From: Plicaturopsis crispa FD-325 SS-3
Taxonomy: Eukaryota > Basidiomycota > Agaricomycetes > Amylocorticiales > Amylocorticiaceae
Length of the DNA stretch: 64,000 nt
Reading direction: 5' to 3'
Assembly: GCA_000827205.1 (NCBI GenBank)
Contig: KN832560.1
Span: forward strand, 1,379,244-1,443,243
Shown here: in pieces, positions 44,378-56,350 of the stretch
Layout: every line of letters starts with the position of its first letter
Numbering within the stretch: position 1 is the stretch's first letter
Program-made: the position numbers and the translations under genes
Notes under the pieces: generated by a model
What the model was told of the DNA's origin: nothing
Seen by the model: only the letters and a program-made list of their open reading frames with translations
The model's database searches: none

Positions 44378-46710
44378 CTACCCCACGTCCATCTCGTCCC
44401 CTCGCGCCCGATGCTTCCCCTTGTCAGCGCGGCGCCCAGCATCAGCAGACGGCGTGGCGGAGGCCCCAAGCTCCATGATTCTCCTGACGTCCTGGTCGAG
44501 CCCTTCGTACACGCTCGTCTTCGGAAGGCCCCAGATCCGCCCCGGACTCTCCTCCTGCTTCCGCTCGAAGACGCTGCCCACCTGGTCCACCCATTGCCGG
44601 CGCGTCTCCACGAGCTGCTTGAGCTGCTCCGACACCGTGAGCCTGTTCTCCTCGTCCGGGCTTAGGCCAAGTGCGGCCGGACACGGTGGAGGCACAGCAG
44701 GGGTAGTGCTCGCGCTCCCATTTGCGCCAGCCCCGTTGCCAGTCCCGTTCGCCTCGCCTTTCTTCTTTTTCTTCGCGACCTTGGGCACGTCCTTTTTCTG
44801 GAGCTTGGCGTACGTCGCGGAGATGTTCTTGTCGATGGAGTCGCGCAGGTCGAGGTACTCTTGGTAGCCCAGACGATCGTAGGCTATGGACGCGAGACGC
44901 TCCTTCCGCGCCTTGTTCGTTGCGACAACCGTTCGAAGCTCCGCTTGTGCGTGTCGCAGCGCGGTGGCTATTGGGTCATCGACTTTCTCAGAGTAGTCGG
45001 GCTGCGAGAGAGACGAGCGTCAGTGTTCGCAAGGCTCCTCAGGAACTGAAACGCCTTACAAGACCATCGAGCAGACCATTGAAGCGCATCGTATCTCGGA
45101 TTCGGGCTTCAAGATCAGAGACGTTGACCTTTTCCCGACGAGCCATGGCAGCACCATAGCCGCCCGGCCGTCCTTCCATGGCGTCCTCGGCGGCCTTCAC
45201 GCCTTTCCAGCCGGACATATCTGGCATAGGCAATAACGCGCTGACCAGTCTCTCGGTCAGCGGTCCATGCCCCCGCTCCTCATTGACCAGATCAGGTTCG
45301 GAAAGCGTCGAAGGGTCCCACTTCGGCACGGGTGCGGAAAAAGAAGACGACGGTAATGGGATAGAAAGATCGCGACCTGTATGGAAACCGGCAGCTTCTT
45401 GCGCTTTGAGGTCTTCCAGCTCCCACTGTTCTGTATAGTGTGGGCCCAGCTTGGGCATCACGTAGGGCTCCACCTCGTCGCCGGTGTATTCGAGGAAGCC
45501 CACATCCTCCTCTTTGATGTTTCGTATCCAAGGTTCGATGCTGGTGTAAAAGGTGCTGACAAGGGTTTGGGCAGGCTGTTTTGCCTTACTGAAATCCTCC
45601 GTGACTTCCGTGGGTTTGCTGGGCCCAGGTATTGGAGGAGGGGGGACAGGGGGTCGGGTAGGTAGCAGGGGAACATGTCCTGGGACCGTAAAATCTGGCC
45701 CGGGCAAGTGCTGCTATATGGTTAAGGACACGCCAACGATGCGATTGCATCGGAAACTCACTTTAGTGTGGGTATGCGAAGACGTAGGCATCGATTTTGA
45801 GGCCTTGACTGGATGCGATGGCTGATGAGGAACGGGGGGAGGTTGTGGGGATCCTTTCCGAGGACGTTGAGGTTCTTTGGGCACCAATTTTGATGAGCGG
45901 TTGGAAAGTGGCGCGAAGCGCGGGACTGACCTGGCTCTGCGTCACTGTCTTCAAAGTCTCGTTTCCGTTTCTTCTTCTTCTTCTTTGCATCGTCGAGCGT
46001 TCTGCGGATATATATCAAGACTACGCATGGGACTTTGGATTGGAAGTGAACGTACGGTCGACGTGGGTCGACGGATGACCGAGCAGAAGACGGCGGAATA
46101 GAGACCTGATGAGACGGCGTAAACCGGGCCTTTGTAGGGCCCGAATGCAGAGACCCTGATGCTCGGGATTCATCCACCTCTGGCATGGGAGTGGCAGCTG
46201 TAGTGCGAATGCCACGGGAAAGGGTACCGCGAGTTGAGCACGGGACCAAGTGGCAACGCGTGAAAGTTAGCGGTTGAAAAAATCGGGAGTCATCATCGGA
46301 AGTCGTGCGGGACGTTTAGGCGGGTGTAGGCGTCATTCGGGGGGTTGAAGGTGTTAGGTGAAGCGCGAGAGTGAGAGTGAGAGGTCAGGTTTAAATTGGT
46401 CGGCAATAATGAGATCCACGAGCAGCAGTTAAATGAGATAGAACAACGCACATCCACGTTCGCGTTTGACTTTCTCGACCGCTTTAGCTTTGCCCTTCTC
46501 CTTCTCCTTCATACGCTTCATGGACTCTTCAATCGTTCTCAGGTCATCACCCGCTTTCTTTGCCCTTTCCAGCGACCGTTGCTTCAGGTTCTGCAGCTCC
46601 GTGTGCAACGACTCCAGCTCATCCGTCGGAGGAACAGCGTCTGGAGGATTTCGAAAGAGCGAGGATACTATGGGCTCGAGCGGAGCGTACGGAGCGAGTT
46701 TCGACGACAT
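44378..46710 (-). CDS. ADA3: SAGA/ADA histone acetyltransferase adaptor Ada3 (Ngg1)
   Basis: Six exons (46710-46452, 46197-46056, 46001-45931, 45874-45762, 45710-45060, 45001-44378) encode 619 residues. The N-terminus has a coiled coil (LESLHTELQNLKQRSLERAK, EESMKRMKEKEKGKAKA) and a basic KVKRERGSATPMPEVD join. The conserved C-terminal Ada3 domain contains FYTSIEPWIRNIKEEDVGF, LGPHYTEQWELEDL, REKVNVSDLEARIRDTMRF, LLDGLPDYSEKVDDPIA and LRTVVATNKARKERLASIA. Ada3 links Gcn5 and Ada2 in the nuclear HAT module. The first intron is 254 nt, four times the local norm, and has no AG until its acceptor; it is required because the short open frame at 46710 otherwise ends without a partner. A downstream Met at 46186 would give a truncated alternative. 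Confidence 0.88.
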
Positions 46711-47027
46711 TGCGGCGTATCGAGGTCAGGCGCCTCCCCGCAGGCAAGCAATTGTGCCCCTCGACGTGATTTTCGATTCCGAGTCCCTTCCACGCCTATA
46801 AACTGAGGAAATGGGCGGCCAAAGACACGTTAACGAGGAAACGCGTTAGACAAGATGAAGTCAGGAAACAAGAAGTTTCGCCACACTTTGGGCGTCTATA
46901 ACTTCCCACGGCTGCAGTCGCGTCGCGGCTGTATCGCGGTCTGTCAAAAGACTACACCGCCACCATTGCACGGAAACAAAACTGCTACGGGGCTTTGTAG
47001 CTCGCCCAAATAACTCTACAAAACGCG
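46711..47027. promoter_or_regulatory. Divergent promoter region, ADA3 / SLC41 transporter
   Basis: A 317-bp stretch between two divergent start codons. No gene is seen. Confidence 0.4.
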
Positions 47028-48864
47028 ATGGAGGACCGACGGCTTCGCTCGGACTCGTCGAGCGAGAGCTCGGAGGAGGATATCGAGATGGCGAACCTCG
47101 AGGACATCGTGGTCACGCCAAACCCACGCTTGAATGGCACCACCAAAAACTCGCGTTATTTAGAGGAGTTGGACGACGAGGACTCTGAGCACGAAGGCGA
47201 CGACGGCAATGTCGCTTTACTTGGAGAGGGGCGGCCGAGAGGACGTGAACGGTCTCCCAGGCCGCCTTCGAAAGTCTGGCCACAAGTGAGAAATATAGTC
47301 ATCGAGGTGCGCTATTTGTGCGGCGATAAAATACCTGAATCAAAGAACACTGAATACTTGACAGAGTGCACCGACACTTCTATTCACTACGATTGGACTT
47401 CTTTTCACCGGAGAACTGCTGGACCATGTCTCGGTAAGTTGGAGAGCCACGGAGACATCTACACTATGCTCACACGCATTGTCAGCGATGGCGAGCCATG
47501 AAACAAGTCGACGAGCTCATAATGATAATACCTGTCATTCTCAATCTCATGGGAAACCTTGAGATGAATTTGTCTGCGCGACTGAGTACTGCTGCCAACG
47601 TTGGTGAACTCGACCTCCCGGACACTCGCCGCAGCATCATTGGTGGGAACCTCGCCCTTCTGCAGGTGCAAGCCACCGCAGTGTCATTTATAGCGGCATG
47701 CGTCTCGCTATTACTCGGTCTCGTTGTGCCGAACGTAGTGCCTACTGCCCCCAAGGGCGGGGCGGTCGCTCCCCAGTTGGGACTGCGGAGACCGCGTCCA
47801 CCCATACCTACCTTCGAGCAGCCGTCTGGACTGTCCGAGTATGTCTCCGTCTCCGCGTTGCCTTCTTCTCGCTGATCCAGTTCGCGAACAGATTTGTCAT
47901 GGTGGCATCGACAGCAATGACAGCAGCATGCCTGTCCAGTCTCTTGCTGGGCTCCTTCATGTGTGGTCTCATCGTCCTTTGTCGGCGTGTGGGCCGCGAC
48001 CCAGATAACATCGCACCGCCAATTGCAGCATGCCTTGGTGACCTCCTAACACTCTGTCTTCTCGGTGGACTCTCATCGATGCTCATTCGTTTCATCCACA
48101 CGCCTATCCCACTTGCGCTCGCTATTCTTATCGTGCTCTCTACTGTCTCGTGTTTTGTTTTCACCCACCGCAACCCTCATGTCAGCGCACTACTCAAACA
48201 GGGCTGGCCCCCACTTTTTGGCGCCATGATTATCAGTAGCTGCACTGGTATTGTGCTCGATCTATTCGTGAGCCGCTACGACGGGTTCGCGTTACTCGCC
48301 GTTGTGATTAGTGGTAAGCCATAATACGATTTTCTACCATTCTACTTACAAACAATCATCCTAGGTCTACCTGGGAGTGTGGGCTCTATCTTTGTGTCAA
48401 GATTATCAACTGCTCTACATGCTGCAGCTTTACGCGTCTCATCTCTCCCCACACACTCTGCCGAAGATCGGGAGCCACCAAGCCCACGCCTAGTCGCGAT
48501 CACCCTCCTAATTGTCACGCTCCCCGTCGAGATCATCTTTCTCTCAGTCTTGCACTTTCTTGGATGGATCCAACTACCGTTCGTCTTCGTCGCGCTATCT
48601 GTCGTCTTCTTTTGCTGTGCCGTACGTCGGGTTTTTCTTCTTGGCTCTTAACTTTTGGAACTGATGCGTTGGTTACAGGTCTCGATATCATTATTATTTG
48701 CGCGCTTCCTGACCAACTTCCTCTGGTCGAAGAATCTCGATCCAGATATGTACGCGCTGCCTGTGCATTCCGCGCTAATGGACCTCATCGGGCAGCTGTT
48801 GCTCGTCGTATGCTTCGAAATTGTCTCGGTCCTAGGATTCAGACTTAAATTGAAGACGGGCTGA
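47028..48864 (+). CDS. SLC41/MgtE-type divalent cation (Mg2+) transporter
   Basis: Six exons (47028-47306, 47365-47433, 47486-47838, 47892-48313, 48365-48621, 48679-48864) encode 521 residues. After an acidic cytosolic N-terminus come two MgtE-like repeats. The first reads LLFTTIGLLFTGELLDHVS, then VDELIMIIPVILNLMGNLEM and ARLSTAANVG. The second has FVMVASTAMTAACLSSLLLG, PDNIAPPIAACLGDLLTLCL, and near the end PDMYALPVHSALMDLIGQLL. The NLxMNLxARLST and DPDNxAxPxxxxxGDL signatures define the Mg2+ path in this superfamily. About ten membrane segments are visible. Magnesium transport at a plasma or organelle membrane is inferred from the family. Homologues carry the same EFVMVAS join that fixes the third intron. 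Confidence 0.93.
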
Positions 48865-50099
48865 GTAGACTTCGAATTCGAACGGAGACATTCGGGATCG
48901 AATCGCTCGATCGACTAGTCCACCCGGACAGGAGCTATGCTGCGGCCTTTCGGTGAGCTGACCTACTATTGACTCGGGCAACACGTGTATACTCACTCGT
49001 GTGCTAGCCACCCAATGTTTGCAAGATGGCCCGCGCGGCAAGGGATCTGCATTCGTACGATCGTTATATTTATTTTGTTATCACTCCCAGCATATCATAT
49101 CTCAACGATGGACCTGCATAGCCTATACCGTACAGTGCTGTATTCTATCCAGTGAGTCATGTTACTCGATACGCCCGTATGCTTCGAACTCAATAGTCCT
49201 CGACGACGTCTCTTGCAGCATCTTTCAAGATACATAATCATTCGTTTGTGCAGATGCTTTCACGCGAATTGTGACTGCTGTTAAAGCAATTGATATAACA
49301 GGACTGCTTCCAGATGATCGAGTGAACCCCCCCAACGTCTAGACGGTAACTTGACGAGTTTGAGTCTCCTATTGACGATGCAAGCACTAACGAGCGTGAT
49401 CGTGTGTGTTGGGGTCTGTTAGGATCAAGGGGCAACGGTCATAGAGTGTCACCTTTACTATATGTTGCTTACGCTGCTTACTTGCAAGCTTCATAAGGAA
49501 CATGGTAATTCGTGCTACGAACGAGGTGTGTCAGCGTCTTGAATCTGATGAATAATTTTCTGATAGTTCATATAAGCCGGACTCCTTGATCAGGATTCGA
49601 GCGGGGTGCAGTAAGTGGTCACCCATAGTCAAACATGTTTAAATTTCGACTGACTGTCGATTTTCTTAGGTTGTTTTAGCAATACAATGTATGCACAGAA
49701 CAAATGGTCGACGTTAAGTAATGGCTTGATAAATCACCTTTCCACTCAATACAGTGCTAGCACTATGCTACTGACAGGTTTCGTCGCACAAGGCGGCCGG
49801 TGAGTCTTGGGCCTTGGCTCCTTCGAAGCACCGCGGAACCTATCCACTCTTCGTCAGCATGACAGGGGTTTTGACAGCACTGTGCAGGCCAAATTTTGGT
49901 TCTGATGAACAATTTCGATCCACGGTTCAGTCTGGATTATAGCAGGTTCGTACGGGAGCATTGGCATGCTTACTATAGGTTCTAGCAGCTCGCGGCAACG
50001 TTGAGCTCATGCCCAAGTACCCCACACCTATAAAGCCCCCAAAGTCCTTCGTGAAGGCCACCACTGCCCACGTTCTCTCACAATTCAGCGTCGATAACA
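48865..50099. other. Gene-poor stretch
   Basis: About 1.2 kb of balanced to AT-rich sequence without convincing coding potential, RNA gene or repeat. Its last 75 bp hold the core promoter of the next gene. Confidence 0.45.
50028..50035 (+). promoter_or_regulatory. Putative TATA box of dehydrogenase A
   Basis: CTATAAAG lies about 70 bp upstream of the ATG at 50100. Confidence 0.5.
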
Positions 50100-51372
50100 A
50101 TGGCTGCACAAAAAGCACTATGGCTTCCTGGTACGCAAGGCAAATTCGAGGTTGGGCCGCGGGACATTCCGAAACCTGGTCCTGGCGAACTCTTGGTTAA
50201 GATCTTCTCCACTGCGCTCAATCCCGTGGATTGGAAAATCCACGAAAACGGCTGGTTCGTTGACAGCTATCCAACTATACTTGGGACGGACTCCGCCGGC
50301 GAGGTTGAGGAGGTCGGCGAAGGTGTGACTACGTTAAAAAAGGGTGATCGTGTGTACGTCCATACCTCTACAATTTCGCCGTCTGCCTGACAAATTCTAC
50401 TTCAAGGTTTCATCAGGGCTGGTTCTCCGTGGATAAAGCGACATTTCAGCAGTACACTCTAGTTCCTGCAGAGATCTCTGCGAAGGTAAGCCTTATCCAC
50501 GACCAATATCGCGAACTTCCTTAGATGATGAGTATACATAGATTCCTGACAACATCTCGTTCGACCAAGCTGCATCGATTCCCTTGGGAGTTGTTTCTGC
50601 CGCGGTCGGTCTGTACAGCAAGAAGGAAATCGGCGCCGGGCATGGTCTCGAGCTGACGCCTCCATGGGAGGAGCATGGCCTTGGGAAGTACGCCAATAAG
50701 GCCATATTTATTACCGGCGGAGCTTCGTCGGTAGGCCAGTACAGTGAGCATGTCATATCACTGCTTCCAAGAAATATCCCTGACTCGTATTGAATGCAGC
50801 CCTCCAGTTTGCCAAGCTCTCAGGATTCTCCCCTATAATCGTGACGGCCTCGCTTTCGAACACATCTCTGCTCACTAGCCTGGGCGCTACGCATGTCATC
50901 GACCGCAAGCTTTCCGACGACGAGACCATAGCCGCCGCCACGAAGATCGCCGGTGGCCCAATCCGCTTCGCTTACGATGCTATTGCGAGTGCCGCCACAC
51001 AGCAGCTTGCGTACGATGTCGTAGCGCCGTCTGGGGACCTCGTGATCACGCTCCCGTCCGTAATAAAGGAGAAGGAAGGCAAGAACGTGCACGTCGCGTA
51101 CTTCACTGGTAATGTGCACCTTCCCAAGTGCAGGGACCTAGGTGTACGCCTGTTTGCGCACCTCAGCGCACTGTTGAGTGAGGGTACCATCAAGGTGCGC
51201 GCCATTGTTTTGCCCATTCCGACGATGGCGCTGATTCTTTGCTTGCGTGTAGCCCAACAGGACGGAAGTCCTTCCAGATGGGCTGGCTGGCATTCCAGAC
51301 GGCCTGTGGAGACTGAAGGAGAACAAGGTCAGCGGCGTGAAATTGATCGCTCGGCCCCAGGAGACAGCCTAA
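50100..51372 (+). CDS. Zinc-type alcohol dehydrogenase-like (MDR) oxidoreductase A
   Basis: Five exons (50100-50353, 50407-50485, 50542-50743, 50800-51194, 51253-51372) encode 349 residues. This is the medium-chain dehydrogenase fold: a GroES-like half (PGPGELLVKIFSTALNPVDW, ILGTDSAGEVEEVGEGV, KKGDRVF) and a Rossmann half (IFITGGASSVGQYTLQFAKL, SPIIVTASLSNTSLLTSLGA, YDVVAPSGDLV). It lacks the Cys/His zinc ligands of classical ADH, so it belongs with the NADPH-dependent quinone/enoyl reductases (TOXD-like group). Substrate unknown. A paralogue with the same five-exon structure, identical exon 2, 4 and 5 lengths (79, 395 and 120 nt) and the same C-terminus (ARPQETA) lies inverted at 54313-55589. 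Confidence 0.92.
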
Positions 51373-51625
51373 GCTCCAGCAATACCGATATACCTGTACA
51401 GTTAGACGTCTACGCTCTGAATTCCATATCTAGGTTTCGACTGAACTGCTGCGACCGTATACCACCTTCACGCTTCATTATTTCGCAGACCGATCTGAGT
51501 AATGCTTGGACGAAAAAAACTGATTCGTTATGACATAGTCAGTACCTGCAATACAATCTATAATATAACCTGGTCGCGCTACATCTTGATCAACGTCCTG
51601 TCCTTCCTCCATCTTTGTTTGTCTT

Positions 51626-53786
51626 TCACGAAAGGTCTATCGCCATATCCCAAAAATTCTTCTCGAGGCGAGTACACCTCTCCCATACCTCCTTCCACTC
51701 TTCCAAGCGTGCCGGAGAGGGCGGGTCCGCAGCGGCGCGCGCCTCTATCGTTTCTGTACAACTTCATCAGTATGGCATTTTCGAGACGATGCGGAGAATC
51801 TGCTCACCAAGCCCCGTTTTCACGGCGTTTTGATAGTCCTCGCCGGAGTAGTCGTCAATCCACTTTTGGTACGGGTTCCCGTCGACCTGCATCCATGTCC
51901 CCTCTTTCGTGGATTCCTTCTTGAGCCACAGGCCGACTTCGCCGTAGCCCAGCAAGCACGCTAGGAGGGCGAGGATAAGAGTCATGCTATCGCCTGCGTG
52001 GAATGGAAAACGGCTAGTAAGCAGGGATCGTTGCCAGTGGTATGGCACGTGGCTGACCTCGTAGACCGGCGTCGAGAAGATACGCCCCGTAAGCACTCGT
52101 CGCACTCGATTCGGGCGTCTTGTCGAGTTCGGTCTCCGTGATACCCCATTTTGCGCAGAACGAGCGGTGCATCTCGCTCTCGCGGACGACGTGGAGCATC
52201 ACCGTCGCCGCAGAAGCGATGGACGCGTACGATGTCGATTTTGCGGCGAGGAGACTGGGAAGACAAGACGCATTTTAGTTTGGGGCGCCTGAGTGTTAAA
52301 AAGGGCACTCACCCGTAAGCACGGCCGTAATATTTGAGGTATATGTGGTCCTGCCTGCGCTCTGTTTAAGAAAAATGCGACCAAAGAAGGAGCATACCGC
52401 ACTCGCCTGATGAAGTGCAAAAAGCTTTCGCGGGGCAACGTCCCCTTTCCGAGCAGCTTCACGAAATCGTGCTCGACGTACTCCTTCCAAACCTTTTCCG
52501 TGCCTCGAATTAGCAGACGCGTGAAGGGATGCGGATTGCTTGCGGTTGGTCTAACTTCTCATCAGAAGCGCGTTCTCGTGGAATCGGCAAACGGCACAGA
52601 CCTTGGGATTTGGCGTTCCACAAGTGGATGCAGGTGGTTGAGAGGACCATGCCCTTTGCCGATCGGAAATGCATTCTCAATACCCTGGTGCGTATAGGAG
52701 CCTGCAGTCTCGGTAGCATCCCGTACTGCGGAGCGTCAGCGCAAAACACTGTAAACCCCAGGCGAAGAGACTGACGATTTTGCCCGCGGGCGAGCGCAGA
52801 CACAATTGCTGCGCTGAGCGTGCACCCGGTACCATGTGTACTGGATGATTCTATCCGTTGACGTATGTGCAGGGATGCGCGCCCGTCCAACTCGTATAGG
52901 AGGTCGGCTACGAGCTGTCGCTGTCCCAAGGACGTCTCCTCGTTGACTTGCAGAATCTCCGTATTGTGGTTCCAAAGCGCATCCCGGAAAATCTCGATCT
53001 CAGGGTGCACCTTGTTAAAGCGTTCTACCTCCTCCAAAGTCGCGGTAATGTGGCCGCCCTTCAAGAGGACAGCGGACGGGCCCAGGGTCGCGAGGTTACG
53101 TGCGGCAGGAAGCATGTCCTCGAAGTTCCGGATGTCTGCGGGGAATCCGCGATGCGAGAGAAGGAATTCGGCTTCAGATTTATTGGGGGTGATCAAGGTA
53201 GCGATGGGGAATACGTCTGTAATCAGCGCATCGATTGCATCGGGCTGAAGCAAGGTGTGCCCGGAGGTCGACACGCAAACCGGGTCGCAGACGAGAGGCG
53301 GCATGGGGTTTCCTTCTGCATAGTGTGCTTTCAAAGCGGCAACCACGGCACGGACGTTGTCGACGTCCAGGAGCATACCCGTCTTCAAGGCATGTATCTC
53401 AATGTCTTGGAGGACGGAGCGTATCTGCAGCCCATTTAGTGATTAAATATGCACGTTTTTGAAGCCACGCACCTGCTGCGAGACAAATTCGGGAGGGACG
53501 GGGTGTATGGCCTGCACGCCGAGAGTGTTCTGAGCTGTCAATGCAGTGAGGACGCTGGTACCATAGCACCCAAGCGCTGTGAACGTCTTCAGATCTGCCT
53601 AACATGATCAAGCTTCAGCTGGTCTACCCCAGCCCAGGAGATTGAGCAACACACCTGTATTCCGGCGCCACCTTACGAGTCGGTGTGCAATATCAGCAAT
53701 GATATTCACTAGCAGATCACTGTGCACGTACCACCAGAATCACTGCCCGCGATAGTCAAAACAGCCGGATGTCCTGGATTTGCCAT
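51626..53786 (-). CDS. THI20: HMP/HMP-P kinase fused to TenA-like thiaminase II
   Basis: Ten exons (53786-53732, 53671-53655, 53598-53473, 53424-52776, 52725-52602, 52538-52403, 52350-52313, 52254-52058, 51993-51808, 51753-51626) encode 551 residues, the length of yeast Thi20. The N-terminal ThiD kinase shows [66 protein letters not shown] and [13 protein letters not shown]. The C-terminal TenA domain starts after [76 protein letters not shown]. It phosphorylates hydroxymethylpyrimidine for thiamine synthesis and salvages thiamine breakdown products. Three introns use GTCAG-type donors or very short exons (17 nt), but each restores family sequence. A TATATAAAG box sits about 40 bp upstream. 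Confidence 0.93.
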
Positions 53787-54312
53787 ATTTTCTCGCTGTT
53801 GGTTCCAGCGTCAGTGCGATGCTTTATATATCGCGGGTTCATCGTATAAGCTGCTATAAGCAGTGGTCGCGTTTATGTTCGCCATCGTGTGGCGCCCTGG
53901 ACGCGCTTATACATTTTTACCGCCACCGTCTCGTCCGATAAAGCCTTCATCGCAGAGGCTGAGGACGTCGACTATGCCCAAGCACTTGCTTACCCGTATG
54001 GGAGTAGTAGACCGCACAGCACCGAGACACAAATTGTGAAGTTGAAGAAGAAAAGCAAGTGAGACGTCGGGTGTACGATCGAAAGCACTATGAGGTGGGC
54101 GTGATGCAGATAAAACCTCAACATTTCGCTCATATTCAATTTCGAAGAAGAATTGCACATAATGGCGTGAGCCTCGCGGATCGACCCCATATCCCTTGCG
54201 AGAGCCAGTGAAGATGTAGTCCTCCGCGTAAGTATAATGCAACATGCTGATATGGACACTGACAGTTTACAAACAATACTACCTGAAAGCCCCTTCGACG
54301 AGGATGTGAACG
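53787..54312. promoter_or_regulatory. Intergenic region upstream of THI20
   Basis: About 525 bp between the THI20 start and the 3' end of dehydrogenase B. No gene is seen beyond a core promoter near 53825. Confidence 0.4.
53821..53832 (-). promoter_or_regulatory. Putative TATA box of THI20
   Basis: On the minus strand this reads GATATATAAAGC, about 40 bp upstream of the start codon at 53786. I do not see a named thiamine-responsive motif. Confidence 0.5.
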
Positions 54313-55589
54313 TTAGGCCGTTTCCTGCGGCCGAGCAACCAGTTTCAGTCCGCTGACTTTTCCTGCCTTGATTCTCTCGAGTCCAGATGGAATGCCCCGC
54401 AAACCATCTGTAAGGACTTCGACTTCATTAGGCTACGGGGAGGCCAGTGAGCCCAAAAATACTCGCAGAGTGATTATGAATCCCACCTTGATCGCGCCCT
54501 CGCTCAACAGCGCACCCAGGCGTCCATACAAGCTCACACCCAGCGCCCTCCCCGCCTCAGGATGTACGCTGCCCCAGATATTCGCCTCGAACACGCTGCT
54601 CCCTTCCTGCTGCGCAGATTTCGTCGGTGAGACTGTCGCAATACTTCCCGAGGGTGCCACAACGTCGTAGACCAATTGATGGCTCTCGGGGGACGCGATT
54701 GCGTCGAAGCAGACCTGAACAGGCCCGCCTGCGATCTTTGCGACGGAAGCCACAATATTCGCAGCCGAGAGGTGACGGTCGATCACGTCGGTTGCACCCA
54801 GGGTTGTGAGAAGAGCGACATGCTTGGGGGCGGCCGTCGTGATGATTGGGGAGAATCCGGAAAGCTTCGCGAGCTGAACGGCTAGAGTTTTTGGAATGAG
54901 GTATAGCGAAAGGGCGATTGTATGGAACGTCTCACCAAACTGTCCTACTGAGGAGGATCCACCGGCAATGAATATGGCTTGACACGAATACTTGTCGAGG
55001 CCGCTCTTTTCCCAGGGATGTTCCAGTCCTAATCCCGTACCGCTAGCCTTGGAGTTGTACAAACCGATGGCAGCAGTAGTGAGTGCCACAGGGATAGAAG
55101 CTGCCTGCTCGAACGAAATGTTGTCTGGGAGCTGGCAGGTTCCAACTGCATGAGCAAATTCATTCGTGGGGCGATGCGCTGAGTACTAAATACCTTGGCA
55201 ACGATTTCCACAGGAACGCGAGTGTACTGTTGAAATGTCGCATAATCGCTGTTGAAGTCGCCTTCGTGAACACTTGGTGCGCTGCTAGTGAGCAAGGCAA
55301 GGTCCACGCAAAAAAGCAATGGCGACGCTCACACACGATCGCCCTTCTTGAATCCGGTGACGCCTTCGCCGACTTCCTCAACCTCGCCGGCTGAGTCCGA
55401 CCCAATCACGGCTGGGTAGTCGTTATAGAACAGTCCAAATGCCTGGATTTTCCAGTCCACTGGGTTGAGTCCGGTGGCCAGTACCTTGACCAAAATCTCG
55501 CCAGGGCCGGGACGAGGGATATCTCTGGATCCAACCTCGAACTGGCCTCCCTTGCTTTCGAGAAATAGTGCTTTCTGTTGTGCGGGCAT
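54313..55589 (-). CDS. Zinc-type alcohol dehydrogenase-like (MDR) oxidoreductase B
   Basis: Five exons (55589-55333, 55272-55194, 55131-54936, 54881-54487, 54432-54313) encode 348 residues. The order of motifs is that of the paralogue at 50100-51372: PGPGEILVKVLATGLNPVDW, VIGSDSAGEVEEVGEGV, DYATFQQYTRVP, LPDNISFEQAASIPVAL, IFIAGGSSSVGQFAVQLAKL, LLTTLGATDVIDRHL, YDVVAPSGSI, and a shared C-terminus ending LVARPQETA. It is a NAD(P)H-dependent reductase of the TOXD-like MDR group without structural zinc ligands; the substrate is unknown. Three of the five exon lengths are identical to the paralogue, so the pair arose by an inverted duplication, now flanking THI20. TATAAG at about 55680 may be its TATA element. 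Confidence 0.92.
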
Positions 55590-55689
55590 GGTAGCAGAGG
55601 ATCTGGGGGCGGATACTTGAGAGTAGAAGTGACTGGAGATGCGTTTGACGAGTGAATGCTGAACCCGAATGCATCGCGGCTTATATGGA

Positions 55690-56350
55690 ATGCACGGGCT
55701 TAGAGTGGGCTATCCCCACTGTGAGCGCCGACGAGTGCGGCATTCATGTAGATTCGGGCGGGTATGGAAAGCTGTTGTATTTTCGTCAGGCTTGGAAGGA
55801 CTATGAAGGCAGAATGGAGAGGCTAAGACGCACAAATAACCGCACTAGTAATCCACGTATTCCAAGATTTTTAACACATTAGCATCGGTATAGCAGACCC
55901 ACGCATGCACGGGCTTGATGTGGGTCAAACCCACTATGAGTGCCGGCTGGTGCGACGTTCATGTTATTCAGGCGGGTATCGAGTGCTGTTGAATTTTCGT
56001 CAGGCAAGCAAAGGAGACTGCGGAGGCCGAACAGGGAGGTCAAGACTCACAAACAGCTACAGTAATTTCTGTATATCAAGACCTTTAATATAAACATCGA
56101 TATAGCAGACCCACTTCGTTCCGTTATCGACCCACTTGTGCACGGCCTTGATGTGGGTTAAATCCACTCTGAGCGCAGACGAATGCTAGGTTCATGTACC
56201 TTCAAGCAGGTATCGAGTACAGTCGTATCTTTGTCAGGGTGACAAAGAGTACGGAGGCCTCGCAGGAAGGTCTCAAGTGTGCTGTCCAGCCGGCATTCAT
56301 CTGAAGCTGAACGACGCATAAATAATCTAGTGCACCAAGCAAAGGTCAGA
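55690..56350 (+). repeat. Three degenerate tandem repeats of about 215-235 bp
   Basis: The word ATGCACGGGCTT (or TGTGCACGGCCTT) starts units near 55690, 55905 and 56138. Each unit continues with a GTGGG..CCCACT pair, GAGYGCCGRC, a CGTTCATGT word, GGCGGGTATSGA and TTTCGTCAGG. The first two also share a CGCACAAATAA-like end, and units are separated by TATAGCAGACCCAC. The units are clearly homologous but diverged. No reading frame crosses them. This lies between dehydrogenase B and NTH1. Confidence 0.75.

Noticed and set aside
45758-46249. A separate 163-codon gene upstream of ADA3
   Set aside because: It contains two ADA3 exons read through their introns in wrong frames; splicing at 46055-46002 and 45930-45875 merges it into ADA3.
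47698-48324. Start of the SLC41 transporter at 47698 in a different frame
   Set aside because: That frame is only an extension of exon 4 backwards through the intron; the spliced frame from 47028 has the conserved first repeat.
52736-52975. THI20 frame disruption suggesting a pseudogene
   Set aside because: The apparent stop is inside a 50-nt intron with a GTCAGT donor; splicing joins the kinase and TenA parts in frame.
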